Below, in pieces: positions 50,309 to 59,784 of a stretch of 59,868 nt of DNA; position 1 is the stretch's first letter, and the number at the start of each line of letters is the position of its first letter. The notes below the pieces were generated by a model that was given only the letters and a program-made list of their open reading frames with translations, searched no databases and was not told the DNA's origin. The stretch is taken from assembly GCA_017384945.1 (NCBI GenBank), contig JAFNSO010000009.1:1-59868 (forward strand). The letters are read 5' to 3'. The position numbers and the translations under genes are program-made. The stretch comes from Ruminococcus sp. Lineage in GTDB: Bacteria > Bacillota > Clostridia > Oscillospirales > Acutalibacteraceae.

Positions 50309-51156
50309 TACCGAGTCTCCTTTTCGGAGGCGGGCTTGACCTGACCCTTGTTTTTGAAGTCGGTCAGCACAACCACGTCGGTGACCCTTTTGATGTCCTC
50401 GTAGGGCTTTATCACGGCGTATTTTGTCGCGTCGTAGCGGTCGATTTTAAGCTCCTTTACCTTTCCGACAATCAGATTCGGGGGGTAAATACCGCCGATC
50501 CCCGAGGTCACAACTATGTCTCCCGCGGCTATTTCGGCGTTCGCGTCAATCTTTGTCAGGGTCGTGAGACCCTCGTCGCTCACCGCGGCTTTTCCGCTGA
50601 CTACTCCGTCGGCGGAGCTCTTTTTGTCAATCGCGCCCGCCTGCAAATCGGGCGAAAGGATCGTCGTTACCCTGCTGCTCGCCGCCGTGACCGAGGAAAC
50701 AAAGCCTATGAGCCCGTTTTCGGTAAGCACGGGATCCCTCAGCTTTATTCCCGAGGTCGTACCCGCGTCGATCGTAAAGGAGTAGAACTCGTCGTTCGAG
50801 TCTCTGCGGATCACGCGCGAGGGAAGGATTTTGTAGTCGGGGTTCGACTTAGTGAGGTTGTAGTACTTCCACAGTCTCGCGTTCTCGTCCTTTAGGTCGT
50901 AGTAGTCGACTAGCTGGGTGCGCAGATCCGCCGCCTCTTTGGTGAGCTTTTTGTTTTCCTCAAGGAGCTCTTCGTAGGTTTTTTCGTCGGCGGCGTCGGT
51001 GACTGCCGCGCTGACCCTCGAGAGTCCCTTGGTCAGAAAATTAAAGCCCGAGGCGACTATCGGATTTCCCGTCGCTCCCAGAACCGAGACGGCTATCACC
51101 GCCGCAAGCGCGAAAGCGAGGATTTTTCTGTTTTTGTCGGCAAAAAATTCTCTCAT
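50308..51156 (-). CDS. mreC: Rod shape-determining protein MreC
   Basis: About 282 residues, started at MREFFADKNRKI; the four upstream codons in frame begin with GTG and are less likely. One membrane helix (residues 12-30), a coiled coil (KTYEELLEENKKLTKEAADL) and the beta domain (SRVIRRDSNDEFYSFTIDAG, GLIGFVSSVTAASSRV) follow. MreC is periplasmic/extracellular and organises PBP2. The ribosome-binding site is weak. Confidence 0.92.
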   Translation of the reverse strand: MREFFADKNRKILAFALAAVIAVSVLGATGNPIVASGFNFLTKGLSRVSAAVTDAADEKTYEELLEENKKLTKEAADLRTQLVDYYDLKDENARLWKYYNLTKSNPDYKILPSRVIRRDSNDEFYSFTIDAGTTSGIKLRDPVLTENGLIGFVSSVTAASSRVTTILSPDLQAGAIDKKSSADGVVSGKAAVSDEGLTTLTKIDANAEIAAGDIVVTSGIGGIYPPNLIVGKVKELKIDRYDATKYAVIKPYEDIKRVTDVVVLTDFKNKGQVKPASEKETR

Positions 51157-51168
51157 ACCGTTCACCAC

Positions 51169-51234
51169 AGGGTAGAAAAGGGCGGCTTTAAAGCTACCCT
51201 TTTTACTTTTTACTTATTACTTTTTACTTTTTAC
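51169..51234 (-). repeat. Five tandem heptanucleotides and hairpin between mreB and mreC
   Basis: Five units (plus strand TTTTTAC, TTTTTAC, TTATTAC, TTTTTAC, TTTTTAC, 51200-51234) begin seven bases after the mreB stop. A hairpin follows: AGGGTAG (51169-51175) with CTACCCT (51194-51200). This is the same order as after the HD-GYP and rnfB genes. Confidence 0.8.
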
Positions 51235-51240
51235 TTGAAA

Positions 51241-52248
51241 TTATTCTCTGTTATGCTTATACTCGCGGACTCCGCCGAGGCGCTTGCCCGCGCCCTCAAC
51301 AACACAGTCGAGGGGCTTTTCGGCAACGTGGACGGGCATTCCCGTCTCCTGCATAACGAGCTCGTCGAGACCTCTGAGCATCGCGCCGCCGCCCGTGAGC
51401 ATAATTCCGTGGTCGATGATGTCCGCGGAGAGCTCGGGGGGAGTTTTCTCGAGTGTGTTTTTGATCGCCTCAACAATAACCATCAGCGAATCGGCGAGCG
51501 CGTCGCGGATCTCCTCGGCTGTGATCGTGATGTCCTTGGGCAGTCCCGACTCGAGCGAACGACCCTTGACGAGCATATCCTTCTCGTCCTCGTAGGGGAA
51601 GGCTGAGCCGATTTGTATTTTGATCTCCTCGGCGGTGCGGTCGCCTATGAGAAGATTGTAGGTCTTTTTGATGTAGGTAGCGATCGCCTCGTCGAGCTTG
51701 TCGCCCGCGACTCTTACCGAGCAGGCGGTAACGATGTCGCCCAGCGAAATTACCGCGACCTCGCTTGTGCCGCCGCCGATATCGACTACCATTGAGCCTG
51801 TGGGCTCGTCCACGGGAAGTCCCGCGCCGATCGCCGCCGCCATCGGCTCCTCGATCAGAATTATATTTCTGCTGCCGCTCGCCTGAACAGCGGCGTTCTC
51901 GACAGCTCTTCTCTCAACCTCTGTGACGCCGGTGGGCATACAGATCACGATTCTCGGCTTGCTGAACAGTCCGGGCTTCGCCGCCTTGCGGATGAAGTGC
52001 TTGAGCATTGAGGCGGTGATGTCGAAGTCGGCGATAACGCCGTCCTTGAGCGGGCGAACCGCCACGATCGAGCCCGGGGTTCTGCCTATCATATCCTTTG
52101 CCTGCTCGCCGACAGCGAGTACGGTGTCGTTGCGGATATCAACCGCGACAACGCTGGGCTCACGCATTACTATGCCCTTGCCCTTGATCGTTACGAGAGT
52201 ATTCGCGGTACCAAGGTCGATACCGATATCCTTTGAAAATGAAAACAT
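51241..52248 (-). CDS. mreB: Rod shape-determining protein MreB
   Basis: The 335-residue actin homologue starts at [19 protein letters not shown], with AAGGAGTTAATC before the ATG. Nucleotide-binding motifs are IDLGTANTL at the start, [16 protein letters not shown] in the middle and [16 protein letters not shown] near the end; [21 protein letters not shown] sequence ([19 protein letters not shown]) lies between. It directs lateral wall growth with MreC, MreD and PBP2. Confidence 0.97.
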   Translation of the reverse strand: MFSFSKDIGIDLGTANTLVTIKGKGIVMREPSVVAVDIRNDTVLAVGEQAKDMIGRTPGSIVAVRPLKDGVIADFDITASMLKHFIRKAAKPGLFSKPRIVICMPTGVTEVERRAVENAAVQASGSRNIILIEEPMAAAIGAGLPVDEPTGSMVVDIGGGTSEVAVISLGDIVTACSVRVAGDKLDEAIATYIKKTYNLLIGDRTAEEIKIQIGSAFPYEDEKDMLVKGRSLESGLPKDITITAEEIRDALADSLMVIVEAIKNTLEKTPPELSADIIDHGIMLTGGGAMLRGLDELVMQETGMPVHVAEKPLDCVVEGAGKRLGGVREYKHNRE

Positions 52249-52400
52249 ATGATTAACTCCTTTCGGAAACATTTAAGCTATTTATCCATTATCTTAAGTA
52301 TTATAGCCGATTCGGAGCGCTAAATCAATATTTTTTTGTCGGATTCTACGCTGTGCCTAAAACCGAGGCGATTTATTGAGAAAGTTTTGTTATTTAGATG

Positions 52401-52841
52401 TCATTTCGAGCCTGTGGAGCCGAATCCGCCCGACCCTCGCTCGGTTTCGGAAAGCTCTGAAACCACGCTTATCTCGGGGATAACGACGGGAGCGATGACC
52501 ATTTGCGCGATCCTCTCGAACGGCTCGACGGTGTACGGAGCGTCGGAGACGTTGCACAACCCGACGCAGACCTCGCCGCGGTAGTCGGAGTCAACAACGC
52601 CTACGCCGTTTGATAGACATATCCCATGCTTTACGCCCAGCCCCGAGCGCGCATAGAGGAACGCCGCCACGCTTTTGTCGGGAAGGGCGACGGCTATGCC
52701 CGTCGGAATCATTTTGAGCTCTCGCGGGGCGATCGTAACGCTCTTTTCAACGCAGGCGTAGAGGTCCATTCCCGCCGAGCCGTCGGTCGCTCGGGTCGGA
52801 AGAACCGCGTTGTTTCGCAACTTTTTTATTTCAAGCTTCAT
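52401..52841 (-). CDS. dut: dUTP diphosphatase
   Basis: The 146-residue trimeric dUTPase has all five motifs: SAGMDLYA (1), ARSGLGVKHG (2), GVVDSDYRGEVCVGL (3), ERIAQMVIAPV (4) and RGSGGFGSTG (5). It hydrolyses dUTP to dUMP, keeping uracil out of DNA. It stands upstream of mreB on the same strand with a gap of about 150 bases that shows no gene. Confidence 0.96.
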   Translation of the reverse strand: MKLEIKKLRNNAVLPTRATDGSAGMDLYACVEKSVTIAPRELKMIPTGIAVALPDKSVAAFLYARSGLGVKHGICLSNGVGVVDSDYRGEVCVGLCNVSDAPYTVEPFERIAQMVIAPVVIPEISVVSELSETERGSGGFGSTGSK

Positions 52842-52974
52842 TTATCGTCCCTTTCCTGCAAAATTACATTATAATCCTGCATTTGTGATTTTTCACAAGT
52901 TTTTATATCTCAATTTGTAAGGTATGACAATTTTCCGACAGAGAATTTTTAATTATTCCCGCCCGGAAATTTCT

Positions 52975-55038
52975 CTATTTTATTCCACGAAGATACAGAC
53001 CGTGGGTTTTTTCGCTTAAATTCAGGCTGTGACTGATAAAATCGGATATGTTTTCCACGTTTTCCACAGAGTTTTCCACAGAAAAGCGGAAAACCTCAAA
53101 ATCAACCGACCTGCTCTCGCCCGCAAAGCCGAGGTTCTCGACGGGCAGGGTGTTGAGCACCTCGCAGGCTGTGCCGTCGCAGTAGAAAATGAAGGTTTTG
53201 GACAGCCTGTCCTTCATTTTTCCCCGTCCGCGGCAGTCGCGGCAGGAGATGTTTTCGCTCTTGTTCGGGCAGTTGCGGCAGAGCATAACGGGCAGAAAGC
53301 CCCAGCTGATTATTCCGCGCGGAAGCTCTGAGCCGAGGGCGCTTATCTGCTGATTTTTCAGCTCAAAGCTCAGCTCCGTGTCCTCGAAGCCGTACTCCCG
53401 AGCCCATTCGAGGTCTACGGTGTTCGTAAAATTCAGCCCGAATCCGCCGTGGATCCTTAGCCCGAGCGACCTCGCGATATAAACCGCCGCGAGGTTGTTG
53501 CATAAAACGTCGGTCACGCCGATTTCCCTGAATCCTTCCAGAGCCTCGATCACCCTTTTCTCACGCGAGAAGAGGGCTCTCGGGATCTCGACCCCGACGG
53601 TGAAGCCGTTTTCAATGAGCATATCGACCTCGTCAACCGAGCTCGTAACGGGCACAAAGCAGAGGTCGAGCGATTTGAACCCCGCGCCGATTTTCGTAGA
53701 GGTGAAGCGCGCGTAGCGCTTCTTCGTTTTAGCCCTGTGGGGCTTGAAGCGCGGAAGCTTTATTTCATTTATTTTGTAGTTATGAGTGATTTTGCGCTTT
53801 TCGCCGAGAGCCTCGAGCGCCAGCCGCCTGAGCTCGTTTATTGACGAGAGAGGCATACTCACATCCTCGGAAAGCGTGATATCGACGCTTTCCATATAAT
53901 AAGGCGTTGAGCCTGTTTTTTTGAGCTGTTTTTCCGCTTTTTCGCGGTCAAGCGGCTTGTTGAGCGCCCTTTCGCACTCCGCGTCAAGGGTTATCTCAAC
54001 CGTATTCGCGCCGTCGGTAACGTTGAGCGTCGGCTTTTCGCCCGTGAGGGCTTTTAGTTTTGCCCTGACCGCCACGCGCGGGAGCTCGTTTCGATAGGAG
54101 CTTCGGATTTCCGAGAGGAGCTTTTCGGTCGCGGAAACGACGTCCTCCTTCTTTCGGTAGCCGAACATTTCGTAACCCCTGCGGGAGGTGTAGTAGCCGT
54201 CCGTAAAGCCCGTTCGCGAGAACACCGACATAAGCCGCGAGCGGGTCGCTTCGTCAACGAAGCCCTCGTCGCGCGACTGAACGCACGCTTTTACCGCCGC
54301 GCTTACGTACTCGGGACGCTTCAGTCTGCCCTCGATTTTTGCCGAGGTAACGCCGATTTCCTCGAGCTCGCGCAGGTAGTCGATTATGCTCTGATCCTTC
54401 AGGCTCAAGGCGTAATTGCCCTTTCCGCCGACCGAAAAGGGCAGTCGGCAGGTCTGAGCGCAGCGTCCGCGGTTTCCGCTTCGCGAGCCGAGCACCGCGC
54501 TGAAATAGCACTGACCCGACACGCTCATACAAAGCGCCCCGTGAACGAACACCTCGAGCTCGATTTCGGGACAGGCGAGGGCGATTTCCCTGATTTCCTC
54601 CCGCGAAAGCTCTCTGGATAGCACGACGCGCTTGAAGCCCTCCTCATAAAGCAATTTCGCGCCCGAGGGTGAATGGACGCTCATCTGGGTCGAGGCGTGC
54701 AGGCTGAGCTCGGGTGCGATTTTTTGAGCGAGCTTGGCGACAGCCATATTCTGCGTTATGAGCGCGTCAACGTCGGCTTTTGCCGCTTCCTTAATGAGTC
54801 CGTAAATCCCCTCAAGCTCCGAGTCAAATACGACTGTGTTAACCGTCAGATAGACGAGCGCGCCCCTTATATGGCAGTACTCAACCGCGGTTCTGAGCTC
54901 CTCAAAGCCGAAGTTCTCGGCTCCCGCGCGAGCGGAAAACTCCTTCGCGCCGAGGTAGACCGCGTCGGCTCCGCTTCTCACAGCGGCGACAACCGACTCG
55001 AACCCTCCGCAGGGCGCGAGTATTTCAATCCTTTTCAT
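52975..55038 (-). CDS. Peptidase U32 family protein
   Basis: The 687-residue protein has the U32 core: EILAPCGGFESVVAAVRSGA, ADAVYLGAKEFSARAGAENF, ALITQNMAVAKL and the signature EVFVHGALCMSVSGQCYFSA with RSGNRGRCAQTCRLPF. Conserved cysteines in that segment probably bind an iron-sulfur cluster. A C-terminal DUF3656-like part follows. Family members include RlhA/TrhP, which hydroxylate rRNA or tRNA with prephenate, so an RNA-modification role is more likely than proteolysis. Its start shares one base with the zapA-like stop. Confidence 0.9.
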   Translation of the reverse strand: MKRIEILAPCGGFESVVAAVRSGADAVYLGAKEFSARAGAENFGFEELRTAVEYCHIRGALVYLTVNTVVFDSELEGIYGLIKEAAKADVDALITQNMAVAKLAQKIAPELSLHASTQMSVHSPSGAKLLYEEGFKRVVLSRELSREEIREIALACPEIELEVFVHGALCMSVSGQCYFSAVLGSRSGNRGRCAQTCRLPFSVGGKGNYALSLKDQSIIDYLRELEEIGVTSAKIEGRLKRPEYVSAAVKACVQSRDEGFVDEATRSRLMSVFSRTGFTDGYYTSRRGYEMFGYRKKEDVVSATEKLLSEIRSSYRNELPRVAVRAKLKALTGEKPTLNVTDGANTVEITLDAECERALNKPLDREKAEKQLKKTGSTPYYMESVDITLSEDVSMPLSSINELRRLALEALGEKRKITHNYKINEIKLPRFKPHRAKTKKRYARFTSTKIGAGFKSLDLCFVPVTSSVDEVDMLIENGFTVGVEIPRALFSREKRVIEALEGFREIGVTDVLCNNLAAVYIARSLGLRIHGGFGLNFTNTVDLEWAREYGFEDTELSFELKNQQISALGSELPRGIISWGFLPVMLCRNCPNKSENISCRDCRGRGKMKDRLSKTFIFYCDGTACEVLNTLPVENLGFAGESRSVDFEVFRFSVENSVENVENISDFISHSLNLSEKTHGLYLRGIK

Positions 55039-55637
55039 CAGTCAAACAGCGAGAAGAGCTGGGCTTCCTCCGCCTCGTCCTCCTCGGTGATGTCGACCTT
55101 GTTTTGCTTTTTTTCGGGCTTGTCGTACTTTTTCTGCTTAGGGATATGGATAGGCTCCGAGGGCTTTGTCAGCTCGTCGAGGCTGTTCTGAGCCTCCTCG
55201 AGCTCGGCTTTCAGGCTTTTGATCTCCTGCTCGCGGATATCGAGAACGGAGTTGAGCCTTTTGAGCTCCTCCTTCTGCTCCTTATCTGCTTTTCCGAGTC
55301 GCTCAAGCTCCTCCTTGTTTTTCTCAATCATTCTGTCGCGCTGTGCGATCTGATCCTTTAGCTCACGAAGCTGCTTTGACTGCTTGTCAGCCTGCGCGAT
55401 GATCGGCTGAGCCTTGTCGGAGACGCTTTTCGTCCTGTCCATCTCCTTGTACTTATCATCCGCCAAATCGAGCGCGCAGAGAATTGCGCTCGCGCGTCGG
55501 TCGAGGGTCGGGTTTTCGGCGGCGATCCTCATGATCGCGTCGTTGACCTCGAGCGCAAGCTTCTGAACATATTCTTCCTTGTCGTCGCTGAGAAGTACAA
55601 ATCTCTTTCCCGCGACAAAAACCGTATGCTTATTCAT
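55038..55637 (-). CDS. ZapA-like cell division protein with long coiled coil
   Basis: I start at MNKHTVFVAGKRFVLLSDD, ten or fewer bases after TGGAGGAAG, giving 199 residues. Residues 1-75 match ZapA (VQKLALEVNDAIMRIAAENP, ASAILCALDLADDKYK); residues 85-165 are a long coiled coil. ZapA stabilises FtsZ filaments. The extended tail (KPEKKQNKVDITEEDEAEEA) is acidic. It is immediately upstream of the U32 gene, an arrangement I recall in Clostridia. Confidence 0.82.
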   Translation of the reverse strand: MNKHTVFVAGKRFVLLSDDKEEYVQKLALEVNDAIMRIAAENPTLDRRASAILCALDLADDKYKEMDRTKSVSDKAQPIIAQADKQSKQLRELKDQIAQRDRMIEKNKEELERLGKADKEQKEELKRLNSVLDIREQEIKSLKAELEEAQNSLDELTKPSEPIHIPKQKKYDKPEKKQNKVDITEEDEAEEAQLFSLFD

Positions 55638-55745
55638 AACTTCCTCCAAAAGAGTTTTTTCCACTATCAAGTATATTACATCGGATTTCAATATGAAAGA
55701 TATGTTTTAAGATTGTAACAATAAAAACGAAGTTGTAAAAGAACA

Positions 55746-55762
55746 GGGCGGAAAAACCGCCC
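55746..55762 (-). terminator. Hairpin after pncC
   Basis: GGGCGG (55746-55751) pairs with CCGCCC (55757-55762) around A5, just after the stop of the pncC gene. The tail is only modestly T-rich, so confidence is moderate. Confidence 0.55.
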
Positions 55763-55765
55763 CCG

Positions 55766-56305
55766 CTATCTTATGCTCTTGTACAGAAAGTAAAGTATCA
55801 CGCTGCTTGCTGTCTTGCGGATCCCCTCGCGGGAGTTGTCCTCGGCGTCGGACAGCGTTGCCCTTATCACCTCGGTACCGTTCTCGCTCGAAACCGCCAT
55901 ATAAACAAGTCCGACGGGTTTGTCCTCAGTGCCTCCCGTGGGACCCGCGATCCCCGTTGTGGAAACGCCGTAGTCGGCGCCCGCGAGCTCTCTCACTCCG
56001 CGCGCCATCTGCTCCGCCGTCTCGGGAGACACCGCGCCGAACGCGTCGAGGGTGTCATTTTCAACGCCGAGAAGCTTGTGCTTGATCCTGTTCGCGTAGG
56101 AGCAGATCCCGCACTCGAAAACGTCAGCCGAGCCGCTTATGTCGGTTATCCTCTTGCTGACGTAGCCGCCCGTACAGCTCTCGGCTGTGGCGACCTTTTT
56201 GCTCTTCGCCTTTAGCGTTTCGACAACGAGAGCCTGCAGGCTGTCCTGAGCTATCCCCTCTTTTTCAAGCTTTGAATAAAATTCCTTTGCCGTTATTTGA
56301 GTCAT
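55766..56305 (-). CDS. pncC: CinA C-terminal family NMN amidohydrolase PncC
   Basis: About 179 residues from the ATG at 56305 (GAGGTG seven bases upstream). Motifs: VATAESCTGGYVSKRIT, CGICSYANRIKHKLLGV, GAVSPETAEQMARGVRE and TTGIAGPTGGTEDKPVGLVY. PncC deamidates nicotinamide mononucleotide to nicotinate mononucleotide in NAD recycling. Only the C-terminal domain of CinA is present, as in stand-alone PncC. With the nicotinamidase and Nudix regulator it is a third NAD-related gene in the window. Confidence 0.9.
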   Translation of the reverse strand: MTQITAKEFYSKLEKEGIAQDSLQALVVETLKAKSKKVATAESCTGGYVSKRITDISGSADVFECGICSYANRIKHKLLGVENDTLDAFGAVSPETAEQMARGVRELAGADYGVSTTGIAGPTGGTEDKPVGLVYMAVSSENGTEVIRATLSDAEDNSREGIRKTASSVILYFLYKSIR

Positions 56306-56387
56306 AAATCTCACCTCACATATATTTTACCACATTGATATTGCAATTACTATTCTTTTTTGATAAACTTAGTATTGAGGTGATACT

Positions 56388-57116
56388 ATGCCTTGGTTTT
56401 TTACCGAAAATGAGGTCTCGGGCGACAAAACTCTGATTGAGGGCGAAAACGCCCGACATATCTCAAAAAGCCTGAGAATGAAGCGCGGCGAGGAGCTTAC
56501 GCTTGTGACGCCCTCGGGGGAACAGCTCGACTGTGAAATCGACAGCCTGAGCCCCGAGAACGTATCCGTCAGCGTAAGGAGCCGCCGCAAATGTGAAAAC
56601 GAGCCCGACGTAAGGGTGACGCTGTATCAGGCGCTTCCCAAGGGCGACAAAATGGAATACATCATTCAAAAGTGCGTTGAGCTCGGGGTGAGCTCGATAG
56701 TGCCCGTCATTTCCGGCAGGTGCGTATCGCGTCCCGACAAAAAGTCTCTCGAAAAAAAGCAAAAGCGCTGGCAGAAAATCGCGAGGGAAGCGGCTCAGCA
56801 GTCGCGCCGCGGGATTATCCCGACGGTTGAAAAGGCGCAGAGCTTCAAGCAAGCGGTCGAGCTCTCGAAGCAAAACGAGCAGAACATAATTTTTTACGAG
56901 CTGGGCGGAGACAGCGTTAAAAGGCTGATCCAAAAGCCCGTAAAAACGCTCGGGATATTCATAGGCAGCGAAGGCGGCTTTGAGGAGAGCGAGGTTGAGC
57001 TCGTGCTGTCCTCGGGCGGGTCGAAGGCGACGCTCGGCAAAAGGATCCTGCGCGCCGAGACTGCTCCGCTCGCGGCTCTATCAATAATAATGTATCAGAC
57101 AGGAAATTTTGAATAG
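56388..57116 (+). CDS. rsmE: 16S rRNA (uracil-1498-N3) methyltransferase RsmE
   Basis: The 242-residue protein has an N-terminal PUA-like part (ENARHISKSLRMKRGEEL) and a C-terminal SPOUT knot: YQALPKGDKMEYIIQKCVEL, REAAQQSRRGIIPTV, IGSEGGFEESEVE and LGKRILRAETAPLAAL. It methylates U1498 in 16S rRNA with SAM. It ends beyond the ribosome-binding site of the next gene, so the two are cotranscribed. Confidence 0.95.
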   Translation: MPWFFTENEVSGDKTLIEGENARHISKSLRMKRGEELTLVTPSGEQLDCEIDSLSPENVSVSVRSRRKCENEPDVRVTLYQALPKGDKMEYIIQKCVELGVSSIVPVISGRCVSRPDKKSLEKKQKRWQKIAREAAQQSRRGIIPTVEKAQSFKQAVELSKQNEQNIIFYELGGDSVKRLIQKPVKTLGIFIGSEGGFEESEVELVLSSGGSKATLGKRILRAETAPLAALSIIMYQTGNFE

Positions 57117-57126
57117 GAGAATAGAA

Positions 57127-57819
57127 ATGATTGGTATTATCTGCGCAATGGCAATTGAAGCCGACGGACTTATCAAAAAAATGACCGACACCGAGACAAG
57201 GACGATAGCCAAGCTCAAATTCACAAAGGGCAAGCTCGGCAACAGAGAGGTAGTTGTCGTTGTATGCGGCATAGGCAAGGTAAACGCTGCGATGTGCGCC
57301 CAGCTTATGATTTGCGAGTACAAGCCCGAGTTCGTTATCAACAGCGGTGTAGCGGGCGCGACGAACGAGGAGGTTACTATCCTCGATATGGTTGTAGCGA
57401 CGGAGGTTTTGCAGCACGATATGAACGCCTCGGCGCTCGGCGACCCGATCGGCGAAATCGACTTCCCCGACGAGCACAGAACCTTCTTCCCCTGCGACGA
57501 GGAAATCTCGGACAAGCTCTACGAAATCTGCAAGGGCGTTGACGGCTCCTCGGCTTTTCGCGGCAGAGTCGCGTCGGGCGACCTCTTCGTCTCGAGAAGG
57601 AGCAAGAGGGAGATCCTGCGTATCCGCTTTGACGCTGTCGCCTGCGAGATGGAGGGCGGCGCTATCGGTCACGTTTGCTACCGAAACGAAGTGCCTTTCT
57701 GCGTTTTGAGGACGATTTCCGACGACCTCGACAAGCACAAGGGAATGGATTTCATCAAATTCGCAAAGCTCGCGAGCGAAAAATCCATCGAGGTAATTTC
57801 ACGCTTTGCCGAGTGTTGA
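57127..57819 (+). CDS. mtnN: MTA/SAH nucleosidase
   Basis: The 230-residue protein starts at MIGIICAMAIEADGL, eight bases after AGGAG. Catalytic residues are Glu11 (AMAIEAD), the GVAGA loop, CEMEGGAIGHV with Glu174 region, and the acid Asp in TISDDLD. It removes adenine from S-adenosylhomocysteine and methylthioadenosine, giving the substrate of LuxS (gene at 12704). It is 10 bases behind rsmE. Confidence 0.92.
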   Translation: MIGIICAMAIEADGLIKKMTDTETRTIAKLKFTKGKLGNREVVVVVCGIGKVNAAMCAQLMICEYKPEFVINSGVAGATNEEVTILDMVVATEVLQHDMNASALGDPIGEIDFPDEHRTFFPCDEEISDKLYEICKGVDGSSAFRGRVASGDLFVSRRSKREILRIRFDAVACEMEGGAIGHVCYRNEVPFCVLRTISDDLDKHKGMDFIKFAKLASEKSIEVISRFAEC

Positions 57820-57821
57820 TA

Positions 57822-57850
57822 TTGACAAACACTCAAAGCTTTAGTATAAT
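57822..57850 (+). promoter_or_regulatory. Promoter of the acetolactate synthase gene
   Basis: TTGACA (57822-57827), 17-bp spacer, TATAAT (57845-57850): full consensus. The leader is short (about 40 bases), leaving no room for a leader-peptide attenuator or T-box. Confidence 0.85.
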
Positions 57851-57900
57851 AAACTGTAAAATTGTAAATTTGATATTTAGATAAGGAATGGAGAGATATT

Positions 57901-59568
57901 ATGCAGCTTACAGGCGCGGAGATAATCTGCGAGTGTCTGATCGAGCAGGGCGTTGATACCGTTTTCGGTTATCCGGGCGGCGCGGCTCTGAACACCTACG
58001 ACGCTCTGTATAAGTACAGCGACAAAATCAAACACGTGCTCACCGCTCACGAGCAGGGCGCGGCTCACGCCGCGGACGGCTACGCCAGAGCGACGGGCAG
58101 GGTCGGAGTATGTATGACTACCTCGGGTCCCGGAGCGACAAACACCGTTACCGGTATCGCCACTGCGAACATCGACAGTATACCGATGGTTATTATCACA
58201 GGCAACGTCAACGTGAACCTTCTCGGACGCGACAGCTTCCAGGAGGTTGACATCGTAGATATAGTTAAGCCCATCACAAAGGGCAGCTACCTCGTCAAGA
58301 AAATCGAGGACCTTGCACCCGCGATCCGTACTGCGTTCGCCCTCGCGGTCGACGGCAGAAAGGGTCCCGTACTGATCGACGTACCCAAGGATATCACCGC
58401 TCAGATGACCGACTACAAGCCGCTGACTCCTCCCGAGCCGACCGTCACCCCCGTTAACAACCCCGACGACATCGTAAAGGCGGTCGAGCTTATCAACAAG
58501 GCTAAGTACCCGATCATTTACGCGGGCGGCGGCGTAATCAGCGCCAACGCGTCAGAGCAGCTCCTTGCCTTTGCAGAGAAAATCGACGCTCCCGTCTGCT
58601 GTTCGCTGATGGGACTCGGAAGCATCCCCGCGAGCCACAGGCTCAATATGGGCAACCTCGGAATGCACGGAACCTACGCTACGGGTATGGCGACCGAAAA
58701 ATGCGACCTCATTATCGCCTGCGGAGCGAGATTCTCCGACCGAGTCGCGGGCAACCCCAAGAAATTCGGCGAGCAGGCTGATATTATCCACATTGACATT
58801 GACGCGGGCGAAATCGACAAGAACGTAAAGACCGACAGCCACATCGTCGGAGATATAAAGAACGTGCTCGAGATTCTTAATAACCACGTTGAAAAGCAGA
58901 ACCACACTCAGTGGCTCGTACAGCTCGAAATTTGGAAGGGCGAGCACGTCGCTCCGAGGGAAAAGCTCGGCAACTATATGTCGGCGCTCGACGTTCTGCT
59001 CACGCTCAACAAGAAGAAGCGCCCCGAGGACATCATCGCGACCGATGTCGGTCAGCACCAGATGTGGGTCGCTCAGTTCGGCGAAATCGAACAGCCGAGA
59101 ACGCTTCTGACCTCGGGCGGAATGGGCACAATGGGCTTCGGAATGGGAGCCGCGATCGGTGCTCAGTTCGGCTGTCCGCGCAAGAAGGTGTTCCTCGTAA
59201 CGGGCGACGGAAGCTTCCATATGAACTTAAACGAGCTCGTAACGCTCAAGTCCTACAACCTTCCCGTCATCGTTATCGTGCTCAACAACTCGGTGCTCGG
59301 AATGGTAAGACAGTGGCAGAAGCTCTTCTACGGAAGCCGTTTCTCACAGACCGATCCCAAGCGCGCGACCGATTTTGTAAAGGTAGCGGAGGGCTTCGGG
59401 ATACCCGCGTTTAAGCTCGACAAGACTGAGGATATCGAGGAGGTATTCGACAAAGCGATCGGACTCAACGGTCCCGCAGTAATCGACTGCATAATCAGCC
59501 CCGACGCCAACGTCCTGCCTATGATCCCCCCGGGAAAAACAGTAAACGAAATAGTCACTGAAATGTAA
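57901..59568 (+). CDS. ilvB: Acetolactate synthase, large subunit
   Basis: The 555-residue ThDP enzyme has GYPGGAALNTYDAL, EQGAAHAADGYARATG with the catalytic Glu near residue 48, TSGPGATNTVTGIA, the FAD-domain segment YAGGGVISANASE, and the ThDP motif GDGSFHMNLNELVTL...NN. It condenses pyruvate to acetolactate, or with 2-oxobutyrate, in branched-chain amino acid synthesis. No small subunit (ilvN) is seen directly behind. A terminator follows, so it may be monocistronic. It has the AGGAATGGAG ribosome-binding site. Confidence 0.95.
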   Translation: MQLTGAEIICECLIEQGVDTVFGYPGGAALNTYDALYKYSDKIKHVLTAHEQGAAHAADGYARATGRVGVCMTTSGPGATNTVTGIATANIDSIPMVIITGNVNVNLLGRDSFQEVDIVDIVKPITKGSYLVKKIEDLAPAIRTAFALAVDGRKGPVLIDVPKDITAQMTDYKPLTPPEPTVTPVNNPDDIVKAVELINKAKYPIIYAGGGVISANASEQLLAFAEKIDAPVCCSLMGLGSIPASHRLNMGNLGMHGTYATGMATEKCDLIIACGARFSDRVAGNPKKFGEQADIIHIDIDAGEIDKNVKTDSHIVGDIKNVLEILNNHVEKQNHTQWLVQLEIWKGEHVAPREKLGNYMSALDVLLTLNKKKRPEDIIATDVGQHQMWVAQFGEIEQPRTLLTSGGMGTMGFGMGAAIGAQFGCPRKKVFLVTGDGSFHMNLNELVTLKSYNLPVIVIVLNNSVLGMVRQWQKLFYGSRFSQTDPKRATDFVKVAEGFGIPAFKLDKTEDIEEVFDKAIGLNGPAVIDCIISPDANVLPMIPPGKTVNEIVTEM

Positions 59569-59569
59569 C

Positions 59570-59606
59570 AAGAAAGCGCGCGCACCAAAGTGCGCGGGGT
59601 TTCTTA
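59570..59606 (+). terminator. Terminator after ilvB
   Basis: AAGAAA-GCGCGCGCA pairs with TGCGCG-GGG-TTTCTT (59570-59605) around CCAAAG; moderate, with few T residues after it. Confidence 0.6.
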
Positions 59607-59659
59607 GCCATCGCTCGTGCGCGCGCAGCGTGCAACTGAGCGGGCAATTCAAATATATG

Positions 59660-59684
59660 AAAAGCGTGCTTCGGCGCGCTTTTT
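59660..59684 (+). terminator. Second terminator with a UUCG loop
   Basis: AAAAGCGTGC (59660-59669), TTCG loop, GCGCGCTTTT (59674-59683), then more T. The 59685-59787 region shows no gene. Confidence 0.85.
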
Positions 59685-59784
59685 GTTTTTTCAGGCGCCT
59701 GCTTTTCTATTTAAAAAAGATTTTAAATAATGCCAACTGAACAATCCCAAACACCCGAAAAACAGTGCAAAAAACATCGAAATA

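Noticed and set aside
57851..57900. T-box or leader-peptide attenuator before ilvB
   Set aside because: The leader after the consensus promoter is only about 40 bases, too short for either.
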